Shown here: one piece after another, positions 1-12,756 of the stretch
Layout: every line of letters begins with the position of its first letter
How positions within the stretch are numbered: the first letter of the stretch is position 1
From: Pyrocephalus nanus
Taxonomy: Eukaryota; Chordata; Aves; Passeriformes; Tyrannidae
Direction of reading: 5' to 3'
DNA length: 64,000 nucleotides
Assembly: GCA_038380795.1 (NCBI GenBank)
Contig: CM076279.1
Span: 2,805,001 to 2,869,000 of the forward strand
Position numbers and translations under genes: made by a program
Notes under the pieces: generated by a model
Databases searched by the model: none
Told to the model about the DNA's origin: nothing
What the model saw: the letters and a program-made list of their open reading frames with translations, nothing else

Positions 1-3000
1 GTAAGACAGGACCAAAAATGTTTCATGTCTAGATCAGGTCATGGTTGTGAGCTCCCTGATGCATCTCCCCCCCTTAATAATCACTAATAAGGGCATCTAA
101 TCCCCTGAGATTTACCTTTGCTTGGGACTTTGAAACCAATAAATGAGAATTATTTATTTCTTACTAATCCCAACACTGACTCTTGCAGAGTGCAATGCTG
201 GTATTCCAGAAGGTGTTTTTGGGAGACTGAATTCCTCTGCAGAGCTGCAGTCACTCAGTTAATGTTCCCATAGCTCTGATGGGCCTTTTAATACAAAATA
301 TTATTTGTAGTTACAAGTGGAATTTGCTAATAAACATGGCTGATAGTAAAACATAACAACATGCAAAATTAGCTTGTTCTCTGACTTTCTAAAAACACAG
401 TTTTTCTCACAGAGACATTTGTAAATACCTTCAGTATATTTTGACAGCTACTTTCTGGAAACAAAGATATCAGGTGCCCCTAAGAAATGTTCTGAATGCT
501 TTAAAACATCCCAAGGTTTGCAATTATTTGTTTTACTTTTAGCAAGAAGCAAACATGGATGGGATGGGGGGGGAATCAGGCAAATCAAACAGGAAGGACA
601 GGGAGAGCAAAGAGGTGGGCTGGGGACCCAAGAGACCCCACAGTCACTGAGTGACATCCCAAATAGAGGGATATCAGTGTAAAAACCCCCCATTGAAAGA
701 GTTTTCCAGAATAAAAGAAAATCCAGTGCCCCACACGAGGACTGACTGGAGCCCAGCTATAGCAGAGTATTTTTTTACAGCTGCAGGGAGGAAATTCTCT
801 ATGTTGATAAAACCCTCAGTACTTTGCAGGGAGGAAATTATCCTTTTCCTCCAAGATACAACAGCCTTGTTAGAACAGAAATATATGAGGATGTTAAGAA
901 CACTCAATGCCCACGTAGGCCCAGGCAACTTAAAACCAGAAGTTTTCTCCTTTGTCCTGCTCTGGCTATAAAATGCACTGCGACTTTTTTCCCCCCCTCT
1001 CAACATTACAAAGCAAAGCAACTGTTTGAAAATTTTTCACACGAAGGGGAACAATATTATAGGACATTCTTTCCTAGAAATCTTTTAAGTCTTATTTATT
1101 AACAGAATTAATCAGATCATAAGCTGGCTGACAAACACAGTGTTGAAATATGTCATCGTCCAACCATGTTTTGCTAATGAAATTTTGGTGTTAATTCTGG
1201 GATATAACAGAATCCTAGAATCCGTAATAGGAACCAAACAACAAATGCGGTTCATCTGGCAAAAAAAGCATCATTTTCCCCCTTTTCTATTGTGGGTTTG
1301 TCACTGTATGTTCTCCATCACCCATTTCTTTCCAGAATCTACTTTTTGATGTGGAGTCCCCACTTGGCCATGAACTTCAACACTAAAATGCTCTGAACAT
1401 GTTTTGCAGTTCCAGTCCCAGGAACTGTTTTGTGCTTTCAATCCCAGAATCCAAAAGGATTTCATACAAAAACCCCAAACAACTCAGGCTGGGATTTCAT
1501 AAATAACCTCAAGGTATCTCTGCAATGCCATAAACTTCACGCTGGTGCCCAGTCCAACCAGTAACTAAAAGCAGAAGAGAAGCTGGACAAATTCCCTGAT
1601 TGTTTGAGTGTATCAAGCTCCAGGTTGTTGTGGGTAGATCACTACTGGGGTGCCAGAAACCTAATTTAAATTCAGCCTTCAGAAGTGTCCCCCACACTGC
1701 AGTGACCAGCGAGGCTCCTGCAGACCCTGCCAGGAGTTCAGCACCCAACCCAACCCCAGGGTTCCTCCTGCAATCCCAGCCTGGAGCATCACAAATGGGA
1801 GAACACACGTGGCAATTTAAGCAGCTTTTGACCAAACATCTGCAGGGCATTAATACAGCCCTGCTCCCAACTAACCCCACGATCCAGACCAATGGTTCCT
1901 GACGTCTGAGGTGTGTGCACACCCCAGGGGAGGCACAGCACAGGCACCAGGTGAGCTGGGCTGGATTTATCCCTTCCCAGCCCCACTGCAGTGTCCTTGG
2001 GCTCTGCTCTAAGGGAGGCAACTCCTGGCAAGTTCAGAGCAAAGACATTTCCCTGGCAGGGAAGGACGAGCTGAGCTTTTGAGGTCAGACAGACCACTGT
2101 TACTTTGAGCTCTGCCACGAGACTTCGCAACTCCAAAGTGGACACCTTCAAAGCCAGGAGAAAGGGATGTGAGGGGCCAAAATATTATCCTGATTTTAGG
2201 AGTGATGACAAGTTTGACTTGCCCTTAGGCCAGACTAACCATGGCCTAACACAGAGTGCCAAGGCCTTTAACTTGGTCTCAAACAGAACCAAACTGAGGC
2301 CGCCCGAAGCCAAAAAGTGTTGTCAGATTGAGGTTTTCGGGTTGTCCAAGGAAGCAAAATGTTCTTAAAAGTTTAATTTACTCTTTTTGACTAGTTTTTG
2401 AGATATTGCTTAAAAAAAACCCAACAAGATCAAGGAGATGGATACAACTGTGCAATAATAACTCAGAAACCTTTAACTAGCAAAGAGAGTCAGGAATTTG
2501 AATTAACATCAAAATCATGTATTATGGCATCCACATCTGGATATCACTTTACTGCCTAAATCCAAAACTTCTCTGAGAGCCAATTGGTTTCTGTAAAAAT
2601 GTATTTCTCCCTTTGAAAGGAAATAATAATTGGAAGGTCTTACAGGAAGCCACCCAATACCAATAGAGGAAATTGCAATCTGTTCCTCAATGTTAGTTTA
2701 AATCAATGTTATATTAAGCAAATGCCTGTTTTTTAATGATAGTATTTTCAATAGCTTATACTACATCGAGTCTTCTCAAAGGTTTACATTATATTAAGGA
2801 TTGCTTTGTTTTTAGAATGTTTCTTTAATCATCCCTCGAGGTCTTCAGCTTACCCTGGGTTAGATGTTATTTCTCATCTCCAGGACATCCAGGATTCCAC
2901 TTGCACCAAAATCTCTCCTTTTTTTTTTTTTTTTTTTTTGCCTCAGGCTAATAAAAAGCAAAGTATTTCTGCATATGCTTGTCTAGAAATACGTGTGGTT

Positions 3001-4319
3001 CTTAAAAATACACAGTTTACCCTCCTAAGAATTTTCTGTTTGGGTATCTGGATTTCAGTAAATTTCCATTAAATCAGTGGTTTCAAAGGAAGATTTTTTT
3101 TTTTTAAAGTACAGTATTAATGATACTAAACCAAGTTCAAGAACTCCAAACAGAACAGCTCCTCCAATTTCTTCCCCAAGTTGACAAAATCTTACCAAAC
3201 ATACTCCCAGCACCAGTCCTAAAAACTCTGGGACACTGCTCAGAAACCCTGTGCAGAACTGCCCTGTGGGTTTTATGGATTTCGTTACATTTAGAGGTAA
3301 TAACATCAAAATTAGGTTTATAATGGCTGATTTACATGGAGAAGGATTTCATACAACCTATAATCACTGGTGTTCAAACACTGGTGTTACCAACAGCTGA
3401 ATTATTTCCATTGAATGTAACTTAGTTTAAAGTGAATCCACAAATTCAGCAGTAGATTTTGCACCAGAAGACAAAAAGCTGGTGAACATTTTTCAAATGT
3501 GTAACTCAAGAAGGTACCAGTGATAACTTGAATTACAGCATATTTTTGACTCTGTGGAAGATGATTTCCACTGTCAAGGGCAGGAGGTAATTCTCTTCTT
3601 CTATACAACTTCTCATGAGGTGTTTTTGTTGTCACCCTGAGCAGATTGCTTGTGTCCAAACTTTTCCATTGCTCTTTACTATTGTGAAAAGAAAGATGTT
3701 TAGAAACTGTTCCTAGGATTCTCTGCAGCCACTTTGAATCAAGGTATCCAAGCAGCAAGAACAGATTCTGGCTATTCAGACCCAGCAGTCTCTTTAAAAG
3801 AGTTGAAAAAGGCCCAAGAATGCAATTCTGATGCAGAATATGTAGAAATCTAACAAAAATACAAATAACAAATACTTTATTGCACTGACACTTAGCACAG
3901 ATTTTGCATATAGTTTTCAATGGAAGCTAAGAACATCCTTTCTTTCCCTGCAGCCTTAAATATGAAAGCTGAGAATGTGAAAACCAAGATACAGCCCACG
4001 CTGCTGCCTCACCTGTATTTCTTTAAGTCCTCAAAACACCCTTTAAAGGCGATGAAAATATGCTAAAACATCAGAGTAAATATTAAAAGAAAGAGAACAG
4101 GAAAGACTCAACTATTTGACTGAAGTGGCTGGATTAGATTTGCCCAATCCACATGTTTGATGCCCAGGATCAGCTGGAGGAAAGAGGAGCCTGAGTCATC
4201 AGCTACATCAAAGTCGAGGTCTGGTGCCTGGGCTGATACCTGCACTCATCTGCCCGCTGCAGAACTTTTCACTACACTCCCCCAGCCAGCAGAATCGAGG
4301 ACTAAAACCCCCAGATTAC
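1..4319 (-). other. CEP112: CEP112 intron (partial), no exon seen
   Basis: This intron lies downstream of the last exon in the window. It is AT-rich, with a T21 run at 2919-2939. Several open frames of 60-172 codons occur on both strands, including 3402-3920 and 1509-2021 on the minus strand. None shows a recognisable domain, coiled-coil composition or paired splice sites. No clear CR1 copy was seen. The missing CEP112 C-terminal exon was searched for here by its expected peptide and not found. Confidence 0.7.
2919..2939. repeat. T21 homopolymer
   Basis: A run of 21 T. It gives spurious phenylalanine runs in plus-strand translation. Confidence 0.9.
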
Positions 4320-4469
4320 CTTGATTGCTCTGTCATTATCTGTCATCAGCTGCTGCTTCTCATCTTCCAACTTCTGTATGACTTCCTGGAGCCGCTGCTC
4401 CGCCACGAGCTGCTGCCGGCTGCGCTCCTCTGTCAGGGACGAAATGGTTGTCTTAAGTTCAGCTATGAC
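4320..4469 (-). CDS. CEP112: CEP112 coding exon, 50 codons (last in window)
   Basis: This 150-nt phase 0-0 exon encodes 50 residues, from VIAELKTTISSLTEERS to QQLMTDNDRAIK. The acceptor is a T-rich tract ending ttttag and the donor is gtaatc, a weak match at positions +5 and +6. The block AELKTTISSL and the QRLQEVIQKLEDEKQQL stretch match the conserved CEP112 C-terminal coiled coil. There is no proline or glycine. In human the protein continues for about 85 more residues after this point. No matching exon was found between 1 and 4319, so the next intron is longer than 4.3 kb. The plus-strand open frame 4224-4649 is only the antisense of this exon. Confidence 0.96.
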
Positions 4470-6629
4470 CTAAAAAGAAAACAGCAGGTTAAATCTCCCT
4501 TCAGTGAAAGTGTTTTGCATGTTTTTATGCCTGGTACAAACATGGCACTGGCAAACTCTGCTGTGCAAGCTAAATATCCCAAATTACCATATTGTGCACT
4601 CGCAGGCACGGAATTCCACGCGGAGAGGAGGAATAGAGCGAGGCTGTAAGTGACAAAAAAATTGCTGAACACAAAATATTTGGAAGGGTTTTCCACTGTG
4701 ACATTCCAAAATATTTACTCATGAGAACAAAGCGCATCTGTGATCTTCAAAAACCCGAGCCTGTTCCCAGCCTGCCCCTGCTCCGGGACCGGGAGGGAGA
4801 GTTTACACAGCCACGGTGAGCTCCTTCTCCAGGAGGATATTTTACAGCCTGATATTGCTGAGGAGAAAAACTGCCCACATTTACATACTGGGTTGAAATC
4901 TGAACGTGATAGTGAAATTTCTGAGCTGCTGAAAGGAGCAGTTTCTGCTTAGCAACACAGTGGGGACCTGATTCCATCTCCAGGACCCTTAAACGGGACC
5001 TTTCACGTGATTCACTCATGATTTGTTGAACTGTACTTGTTCCACCTTTTTCATCGCTGGGGAAGGTCATAACTAAACCTGATCTTTTAGGCATATTTAC
5101 AGAATCTTATACTGACATGTCAGCACCCAGCAAAGCACTTAAACATGCAGGAGAGTCACTGACTTTAATGTATATATTCAAGCTTAAGGTTAAGCTGCTG
5201 TAGCAGCATAATGCAGTCTAATTCTAAAAGCACTTTAGCACAGGGGCAGTTCAGGGAAGGACTAGAGAGTGCTTAGACTCTGTATTTGCCAGGCCTCCTC
5301 ACTGGAAGAGAACCATTTAACTATCTAATTACATGATTATCTAGGAAAAAAATAGTTCTAAAACACTACTAACAGGCCAGGAGTAATGTAATAAGAAATG
5401 TGCTACAAATGAAGGTACAGGAATACTTGAGAAAGGGGAAAAGGACTGATTAAAACCTGTTGGTAAATTTTATTCTCTGCTTTGCTACCAGAGAAATCTC
5501 AGGGAATAACACAGATTATGAGATAGTTCTTTTCCAAAAACAAACAGAGATAAAAATAAAATAATATACACCCTAAACATGAAAACCTATAGTGCTTCGT
5601 GTTGTTCCCACATTGTCACCTTTTCAAAAGAAAACATAATAACAAACCCTTCAATATAACACAAACGTGGGATTTAAAGCTTTTCCTGGGTTAAGACCCC
5701 AGGGCTAGCACAGGAGCTCTGAAATACAGGCAAGGAAATTTCAGCATGAACTGATGAAGAAAGATCTGCTTTGTGCAGTGCTTTTCAGAGCAAAAAAAAA
5801 AAAAAATTCAAAAAAAAAAATCTATTTACTTTGTATAAACTTCAGAGGAAATTTCTTGAAATCTCTTCTCTGTGTGGGTGTTAAAAGTGAATGTTCCAAG
5901 AGGCCACAGAGAGTAAGATTAGACAGATGTTGTCAGCAACACGACCACAAGAAATGTTGTGATTGACCTATTATTAATAGTGAACTACAAAAAAAAAAAA
6001 ACAAAAAAACCAAACCCAACTATGTTCAAGTAACTTTAGGGATTATTTGATTTAAATCCAGAAAACTAAAGAAATTCAGACATCAGGGTGAAACTGCTTT
6101 GTGGTGCCAAATAGCCCTGACAGATGATGTATGTGTTGTGTCTGCCCCAGAAAGTGCCAAGGATCTGGTCACAGGTCCAGCTCTCCCCAGTGAAGGGTGT
6201 GAGTTACAGCAGTGCCCTCCTTAATAAAAAACATGTCCCCAGATTTTTCCATTTGGAGGCTATTCTCCAGGCCAATAAATTTCAGACTGACAGAATTTAT
6301 TCTGACATTTAGGTTAAAGAGTTCTTACCTCGCGCTGCACCACCTTGGTGTTCCCACTGCAACAATTAAAGCAATTTCCCTCATCTCTTGTTTAAAAAAA
6401 AAATTCAGAAGTGCTTAAATTGTCTTTAAGGAATGGATCAGGAGCCACTTTTGTATTGACATTATCCATTTCCTGCTATTCAGGTTTAGATAGAGAGATA
6501 AAAAAATAGAAGTTTTGCTCTTGTTGTTTCTTTCTTTATAAATAAGGCTCTCAAAAATCACTAAAAGGTGTTTAGGAGAGAGAGCATTCTCTCTGATTTA
6601 CCACAAAATTATGGAATTGGTGTGAGTGG

Positions 6630-6738
6630 AATGGACCAGCTCAGACCAGGATCACCCAGAGCTGGTTGCTCAGTACCATGCCAAGTCAGGTTTAAGTATC
6701 TCCAGGGATAGAGACCCCACAACCTCTCTGTATCCAAA
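6630..6738 (-). mobile_element. CR1 LINE fragment, old, minus-oriented
   Basis: The stretch containing gagctggttgctcagtacc, then ccaagtcaggtttaagtatc and gagaccccacaacctctctg, matches the reverse complement of the CR1 segment near the 3' end that I know from bird genomes. Divergence is visible and both ends are unclear, so this is an old, truncated copy. Confidence 0.65.
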
Positions 6739-7769
6739 TAAATGTGTAGAAAATACACATTAGGTTTCAGAAATGTAATGTAAGACATATTTAGCAATGA
6801 GTCTGATAAATGCAGTGTTGAAAAATGCAGTGTGAAAAAGTAACAGTCCAATAAATGTCACCAAAAGAATCCTGGACAAGTGTCTCAGCGAACGAGACTC
6901 AAAGGAGTTGAAAACGAGTTCTGAAACATTTTAAAGTGCTGGTAAAACAGTAAAGTTTGCAGTTTCTTGTTATGGTCTCACTGGTCACTTCTGTCTGGTT
7001 TAGAGGCTGCTAAACCCTTCTTTGTCGTGTTTTTATTGACTGTAAAAGAGTATTATTAGACTATTGGCTGAAAAGAGAGTTTTCAAACCCAGGCAGACGC
7101 TGAGCTGTGGCTGGGAGGAATGAGGAGAATGACAGCTCCACACAGATCCTCGTGGCAATTTTCTTATTATTAAAAGCTTAACTTCTGGTTGCATCTCCAT
7201 CATTTTTCACACCTCAGCACTACCTGTCAGTCAAACTGAAAGGTGAAATATTTAAAAATCATCCCAGCTTACCATTTTTAAAGTATGTAAGTAAGTTCAA
7301 CACACATTTCATCTTCCACGTTCAAATACTACTCTGAAGAACAAAAATTCAAGTCAAACCCAGTTTGCTTTTAGGACACTGACATTCCTCAAGGTGTTTT
7401 TTTTGGGCAGAAGAGCAGAACTGGTGAGGAGCAATGATAAAGATGAAGATGACAGGGTTGGGGCTGTTGTGCCACCATTGACTGCCCACGTGACACCACC
7501 TTTAATATGAAGTGCAAGTCCTGGTTGTGCAGCTGCTCCTGGTTCTGTGAGATGTGCTGGTTGATGGAACACCTCACCTTCCCTTCCCAGTGACTGAAGG
7601 AGGACTCAGTCCTCTTGGGTCCCCAGGAGATGAAAAAGTAGGTCAAAAAGATGAAATTTAGAACTCAGAAAGACCCCACCTGTTTTTTTCTAGTCAGCTT
7701 TAAGCTTTGTGTTTTTTGAAAGGTTAAAATCTGCAAGAAGGGCACTGGATGGAAACTGGGATACAGTTA

Positions 7770-8010
7770 AGGCTTCTCTTGGTTTAGGGTTAGAGATTAC
7801 AAAAAGGTTCTTTCCCCAGAGGGTGGTTGGCACTGAACAGGCTCCCCAGGGCAGTGGGCACAGCCCCAAGGCTGCCAGAGCTCCAGGAGGGTTTGGATGA
7901 TCCTCTGGGGCACAGGGGGTGACTCTTGGGGATGGTCCTGTGCAGGGCCAGGAGTTGGACTCGATGATCCTTGTGGGTCCCTTCCAACTTGGCATATGCT
8001 GTGATCCTGG
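7770..8010 (+). mobile_element. CR1 LINE 3' fragment, plus-oriented
   Basis: It contains the CR1 landmarks ttccccagagggtggttggc, ccagggcagtgggcacagcc and gttggactcgatgatccttg, and ends near gtgggtcccttccaacttgg with a CR1-like terminal gctgtgatcctg. It is 5' truncated, as most CR1 copies are, and carries no intact reading frame. It ends about 100 bp from the short CEP112 exon at 8110. Confidence 0.85.
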
Positions 8011-8109
8011 TTGTCAAGACCCACACTTCAGAGCAGAAGTAATTCCACTTCTCACCAAGTCTCCAAACCCAACAGACTCACTGGAGGCTCCCGTCTTCTC
8101 ACCACCTAC

Positions 8110-8172
8110 CTGCGAGGATTTAGCCAGTTTCTGACTGTACTCCTTCTCAGTCTGCTTCAGCCTGTTGCTGGC
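8110..8172 (-). CDS. CEP112: CEP112 short coding exon, 21 codons
   Basis: This 63-nt phase 0-0 exon encodes ASNRLKQTEKEYSQKLAKSSQ, listed here as ASNRLKQTEKE followed by YSQKLAKSSQ. Human CEP112 has a near-identical segment (ANSKLKQIEKE, then YTQKLAKSSQ, from memory) between the HAAETE block and the AEL(Q)TTISSL block. The exon was located by looking for that missing link. The acceptor is gtgttccag and the donor is gtaggt. It is too short to stand out as an open frame. Twenty-one codons are exactly three heptads. It lies about 100 bp from the 3' end of a plus-oriented CR1 fragment. Confidence 0.93.
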
Positions 8173-8435
8173 CTGGAACACACACGGGAGACAACCAGAT
8201 TAGCTCAGAGGAGGAACGTGTACAGACACTTTGCCACCGACCCCTCGGCTTGGCACCTCACCCACATGCCTATCGCCGAGCGCCGGCCCCGCGCCAGCCC
8301 CAACGCCCTTTTGTGGCAGCCAAAAAACCACAAGGGCCTGGCTTTGATCTCGGGCCAACTATTCATCACTTAAAAGAGGGGAGAAACTGTACCTCTGCTG
8401 CCAATTATTAGAAAAACATAAAGACTTGGTGGATT

Positions 8436-8514
8436 AAAAAAAAAAAAAAAAAAAGGGAGAAAATGAGTGAGTGTGAGAGAGTGAGAGAGTGTGTGTGTGT
8501 GTGTGTGTGTGTGT
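8436..8514. repeat. Compound microsatellite: A19, GA-rich, (GT)13
   Basis: An A19 run at 8436-8454 leads into a purine-rich GA/GTGA stretch and then an uninterrupted GT repeat at 8489-8514. A perfect dinucleotide run of this length is likely polymorphic. Confidence 0.95.
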
Positions 8515-10052
8515 GGCAGGGTAAGGAGGCAACACACACCAATGAGTTTATCAGGGTGAATTTGCTTCTGAATGGAGGGTAAAAATGAGGAGAGAGCCCC
8601 AGGCATAGGCTGCCAATGGAGGACACAGCTTCACATCTCAGGGCTGTGTCTGCTACTGCCTTTCGTCCCACTGCAATGTCCCTTCTCATGAAAATCAACC
8701 CAGGATGCAGCTGAACCAGCTCTTGGACATGCAGCTCTTTCCTTCTCCCAGCATTTTTTTCACAACTCAAAGAATAAAACAAACAGAGAACAAGGCTGCT
8801 TTGTCATATCACAATCCAACAAGCCAGTATTTCAATAACTGCAGGAAAAATAGCTCTTAACGTGGGGGTTTTTTCCCCCCCAAAATAATTTAATTGCAGA
8901 GATAATTCGATAATAATGATATTAATAAAAAAAATGAATTCAATTTCATTTCAGGACAGAATTCTGACTTGTACTTTTCCTGCAGCAACCAGCCCAGCCC
9001 AGCCCCACCACTCTGTCCTCAGGTGAACTGCTGAGTGCTCTCGTCTTCTTGGCTCTAAAACTCCAGGACAGGTGTCTAAGACAAATATTTTCTTAGGGGG
9101 GACAGAACATTACGCAGCTGAGTTCTGAAGCAAATTTAAGCTGATTAAGTTTTCAAAACCTATCTGACCTCCTGCTCAAACCTTTGATCTGTCGTCCTTA
9201 GTTTTCCGGCACAGCATCCAGCACCCAAACACGGCTCCCGCCGCTGCCCCGTGACTTTGGGGGGACCCCAAAGCCTCTGAACCCTGCCTGGATCCAGTTT
9301 TAAGATCCAGACTCCATTTCTGCAACCCCCAGGGATTTCAGTCAAGCAAACAGTCTTATTGATTTCACTGGGTTATAAATTTCGGAGCTTAAGGCTGCTG
9401 AGTGTTTGCGAATCGCCGTGGTAGGGCTGGAATGATCCCCTGCAATCCGGGCAGCTCTGTAAGGTGCAGCTTAATGTAAGTACATTACAGCCAGTTCAAA
9501 GCAATCCTCAACTTCACATGATGTGCAACTGAAGATCTTGAATCCCTTCAAATTCCAAGATTATGAAACATACGGATGCCTCTAATTCATCTGCTTGTTG
9601 GTACCAAGGAATCTACTCAAATTACTGAGAAATCTATTCAGTTATCAAACTTCACTTATCAATTAAAAATTTTGATAATTTACCACCATAATTCAATAAT
9701 TTGCCACCATTTCTGGGAACACATTTCAGTTGTTTTTCATTATAAAGAGAGATAATGACACCACTTATTGGTTTAAAACAACACATGGAAGAATTCTGGA
9801 GCGCCAGACAAATTAAGTTTCGCTTTTTCCACACCTGTCATTCAAAGTGTGCCACAAACACTGTGAGGGCAAATCATGGGAGTGCATAAATAAAACAAGT
9901 GGTGACACAGCAGTTTCTCTTTGTACTCAGCTGACCAATGTTAACACTTTTCTATTGCATTGCCATCCAGTTTTAGACAATGTTTTACCACCACTGCATA
10001 ACATTAAGTGACTGAAACTGTCAGTTTATCATTGGGGGGAGAAGCAAAAAAG

Positions 10053-10100
10053 AAATTACAGTAATAGTATAAATTACAGTAATAGTATAAATTACTGTTA
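10053..10100. repeat. 18-bp direct duplication with internal dyad
   Basis: Two perfect copies of aaattacagtaatagtat (10053-10070 and 10071-10088) are followed by a partial third, aaattactgtta. Each unit contains attac and gtaat as inverted arms. Confidence 0.9.
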
Positions 10101-10682
10101 CACCCAGAAAGGGAAAGAAACTCTCCAGCAAGGCACTGCACAGATCATGTTACAGCTGCTCTCACTCAACTTGCCTGGGGTAAAAGTCCTCATCTTTCAT
10201 AGAAGCAGCTTCATAACCTCCTGAACCCAGAGAAGAAATCCCAATAAATAATAAAAAAAACACTCATAACTTCCATAAACAAATTTAAATTTGTTTGTTC
10301 ACACTGAGTAGAACCAGGCTGACCTCTGAGAGACGTGGCAGAGGTGATCCAAAGGAAGGAAACGCCAAATTTCGGTGTCTTATTCCTAACTGAAGGCAAA
10401 GACAGTATATCCCACCAGTTTACTCAAAGGGAGGTGAAACATTTTATTTTACAATGGCTATAACAAATTCCAATTAGCAAAATATTTATAAGCTGTCTCC
10501 CAGTCATCAACAAACCACGAATTCTTGCATCCACTGCCAGTCCCAAACATTCCTATTTGAGGGGTCTACATTTCAGAGGTACTGAGCTCCCAAAGCTTCC
10601 ACTGGAGATTGAACAAGGATTGGCTCCAGCTGCCTAAAATTGACAATGTCAGCTCTGTGGCACTAAAACCTACAGGCACTCC

Positions 10683-10992
10683 CTTCCAGTACCTAAAGGA
10701 GGTTTACAGGAAGGCTGGAGAGGGACTTGTAGCAATAAGACAACAGGGAATGGCCTTAAGCTGAAGGAGGGTTAGATTGGATATTGGGAAGAAATCCCTC
10801 CCTGGGAGGGTGGGCAGGCCCTGGCACAGGTTTTCCAGAGAAGCTGTGGCTGCCCCAGCCCTGGAAGTGTCCAAGGCCAGGTTGGACGGGGCTTGGAGCA
10901 GCCTGGGCTGGTGGAAGGTGTCCATGCTCATGGCAGGGGGTGGAATGGGATGAGCTTTAAGGTTCTTTCAGCCCAAACCTTTCTGTGATTGC
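10683..10992 (+). mobile_element. CR1 LINE 3' fragment, plus-oriented
   Basis: About 310 bp with the typical bird CR1 3' end: ggttagattggatattggga, gggtgggcaggccctggcac, agctgtggctgccccagccc, ggttggacggggcttggagc, then catggcagggggtggaatgg and a terminal tttctgtgattg. It is 5' truncated and belongs to the same subfamily type as the copies at 18.2 and 52.6 kb. The antisense open frame 10704-10931 derives from the repeat and is not a gene. Confidence 0.93.
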
Positions 10993-12317
10993 TGCTGACT
11001 CCAGCTTTTCTCTGAGAGCTGTAACACCCAACAGGTCTTGCATCATCACGACCCAGGGGAGCAGCACCAGCACAGCTCTGCAGAAGGCAGTCACAGCCCA
11101 CAGGTTACAGCCCTGCTCAGCTGAAGAGATCCAACTCCTGGGGATGCCTGGGAGCCCTCTTTCCCACTTTGTCTTTTACTGCAGAAATATGAATCTTCTC
11201 CTTCCTCAAAACCTGCAGCTAAACTAATTTAATCCCTCCTCACACAGGCTGTTGCTGCACAGCCACGGGAGGCAGGAACCTCCTTCCCTGGGGCACGTGC
11301 AGCCCTGCTACACCCCAAACCCCTGCCTGTTGACTCTTTTTATTTTAAGGAATGAGTTCCAGCAAAGTAAGCACACAGATAGCCACGTGTAGTGAGCTTT
11401 GGGGAGGATTTATATCCCATTTATCTTGACAGGTGAGAAGGTTCACCCTGGCCTGGTGCACACACACAGCAGCTTCCCGGGATCCTGCTTTTCCGACCGC
11501 CTGCTCGGCTCACAAGTTGCTCCTGTATTATTTTAAGGGCATTCCCTCCCTTTCAGGTTATTGCTATTTCAGAAAGGTAATGAATAAGGACCCAAGTGCA
11601 AGGTGAACATTTGGAGGGTCAGCCAGTCTTCATTAAAGCCCAACTCTTTTTATAGCAATGGGCAGCACTGCAAATACAGTTAATGGTCTGAAACCGGTTT
11701 TCTGTGTGCAAAAGGTGGCTCCTGAAATTCCCACTTGGCAAAAACTTATCAGAAGCACCCATTGTAATACCCATTTTTGTAGTGAAAAGGGTTTAAATTG
11801 GATAAGCCATAGAGGAACGCCACTGATTCAAAAATTAACTTCTGTTTAGTTTCACACAGTTAATACGTATTTTAGCTAAAATTATCTGATTATGACAATT
11901 TTACATGCAGTTATTTTATATTACAGAGTGAGGACTTTCGCATTAAAAAGATTATGTCCTTGTTACAGTTAATTGGTTTAAAAAACCAACTATAATTCTT
12001 TAACAAGCCTTAAAGCATCATATTGTGGTCGCTGAGCAAAACTGCATCGGCTTCAACAAAACATTTCACATAAAAATTAAAAATGGCATCAGCACTACAG
12101 ATGTGGTGTCTGAACAAGTGGGTGCTACTCTGACACAGCCCCTTTTTCATTTTCTCCTTTCATGAAACTGAGCAGAATTACTAAGAACAAAAGAGCAAAG
12201 GATCTGTGATGGGACCACACCGTAAAAGCACAACTTGTTCTACCTTAATTACAAAGTATTTATGTGCTATTTTTAAGCTATAAAGTGTATTTGAGGGGAC
12301 TTTTAGTTCTAGTTGGA

Positions 12318-12432
12318 GTTGGACGGGGCTTGGAGCAACCTGGGCTAGAGGAAAGTGTCCCTGCCCATGGCAGGGGGTGGCACTGGATGAGCTTTAAGGT
12401 CCCTTCCAACCCAAACCATTCCATGATTCCAT
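12318..12432 (+). mobile_element. CR1 LINE 3' end, plus-oriented (first of a tandem pair)
   Basis: A severely truncated copy of about 115 bp: gttggacggggcttggagca, catggcagggggtggcactg and cccttccaacccaaaccatt, with terminal attccatgattccatg repeats. It abuts a second CR1 end of a different subfamily. Confidence 0.9.
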
Positions 12433-12522
12433 GACATGGTTTAGTGGTGGGCTATGGTTGGGTTTATGGTTGGAATCAATGACCTTAAAGGTCTTTTCCA
12501 ACCTAAATGATTCCATGATTCT
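12433..12522 (+). mobile_element. CR1 LINE 3' end, different subfamily, abutting the previous copy
   Basis: About 90 bp beginning gacatggtttagtggtgggc and ending gaccttaaaggtcttttcca, then acctaaatgattccatgatt. This is the classic CR1 end with the mobile octamer-like terminus. It lies in the same orientation as the preceding fragment with no spacer. Confidence 0.9.
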
Positions 12523-12735
12523 CTACCTTCATAACTCTCACTAGAGGGTTTTACATATATATATATATTTATCATTAAATTTACTTTTTACTAATAGTAA
12601 AGCAAATTTAAGAACTTTTCTGTTTAGGGCACCAGCTACTGAAAGAATCATTTTTCAAAATGCCTGCAACTAGGTAAATGTGGCCATACATAAGCTGATC
12701 CTCCATAATTAGTTAGATAAAAGTGTAAGCAAACT

Positions 12736-12756
12736 AAAAAAAAAAAAAAAAAAAAA
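12736..12756. repeat. A21 homopolymer followed by a purine-rich tract
   Basis: The A-run is followed by about 50 bp of almost pure purine to about 12805. No retroelement body is recognised next to it, so it is probably simple sequence. Confidence 0.85.

Larger units (their letters stand above)
4470..8109 (-). other. CEP112: CEP112 intron, 3.6 kb
   Basis: This intron separates the 21-codon and 50-codon exons. It holds A-rich runs at 5792-5820 and 5988-6008, an old minus-oriented CR1 fragment near 6630-6738 and a plus-oriented CR1 3' end at about 7770-8010. Nothing else in it looks coding. Confidence 0.75.

Noticed and set aside
1509..2021. 170-codon minus-strand open frame
   Set aside because: GC-richer intron with an unrecognisable, cysteine- and tryptophan-rich translation. 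Overlapping frames on both strands suggest composition only.
3402..3920. 172-codon minus-strand open frame
   Set aside because: It has no coiled-coil composition, no recognised motif and no match to the expected CEP112 C-terminal exon.
4224..4649. 141-codon plus-strand open frame
   Set aside because: It is the antisense shadow of the 50-codon CEP112 exon and its flanks.
10704..10931. 75-codon minus-strand open frame
   Set aside because: It is an antisense translation of the CR1 copy at 10683-10992.
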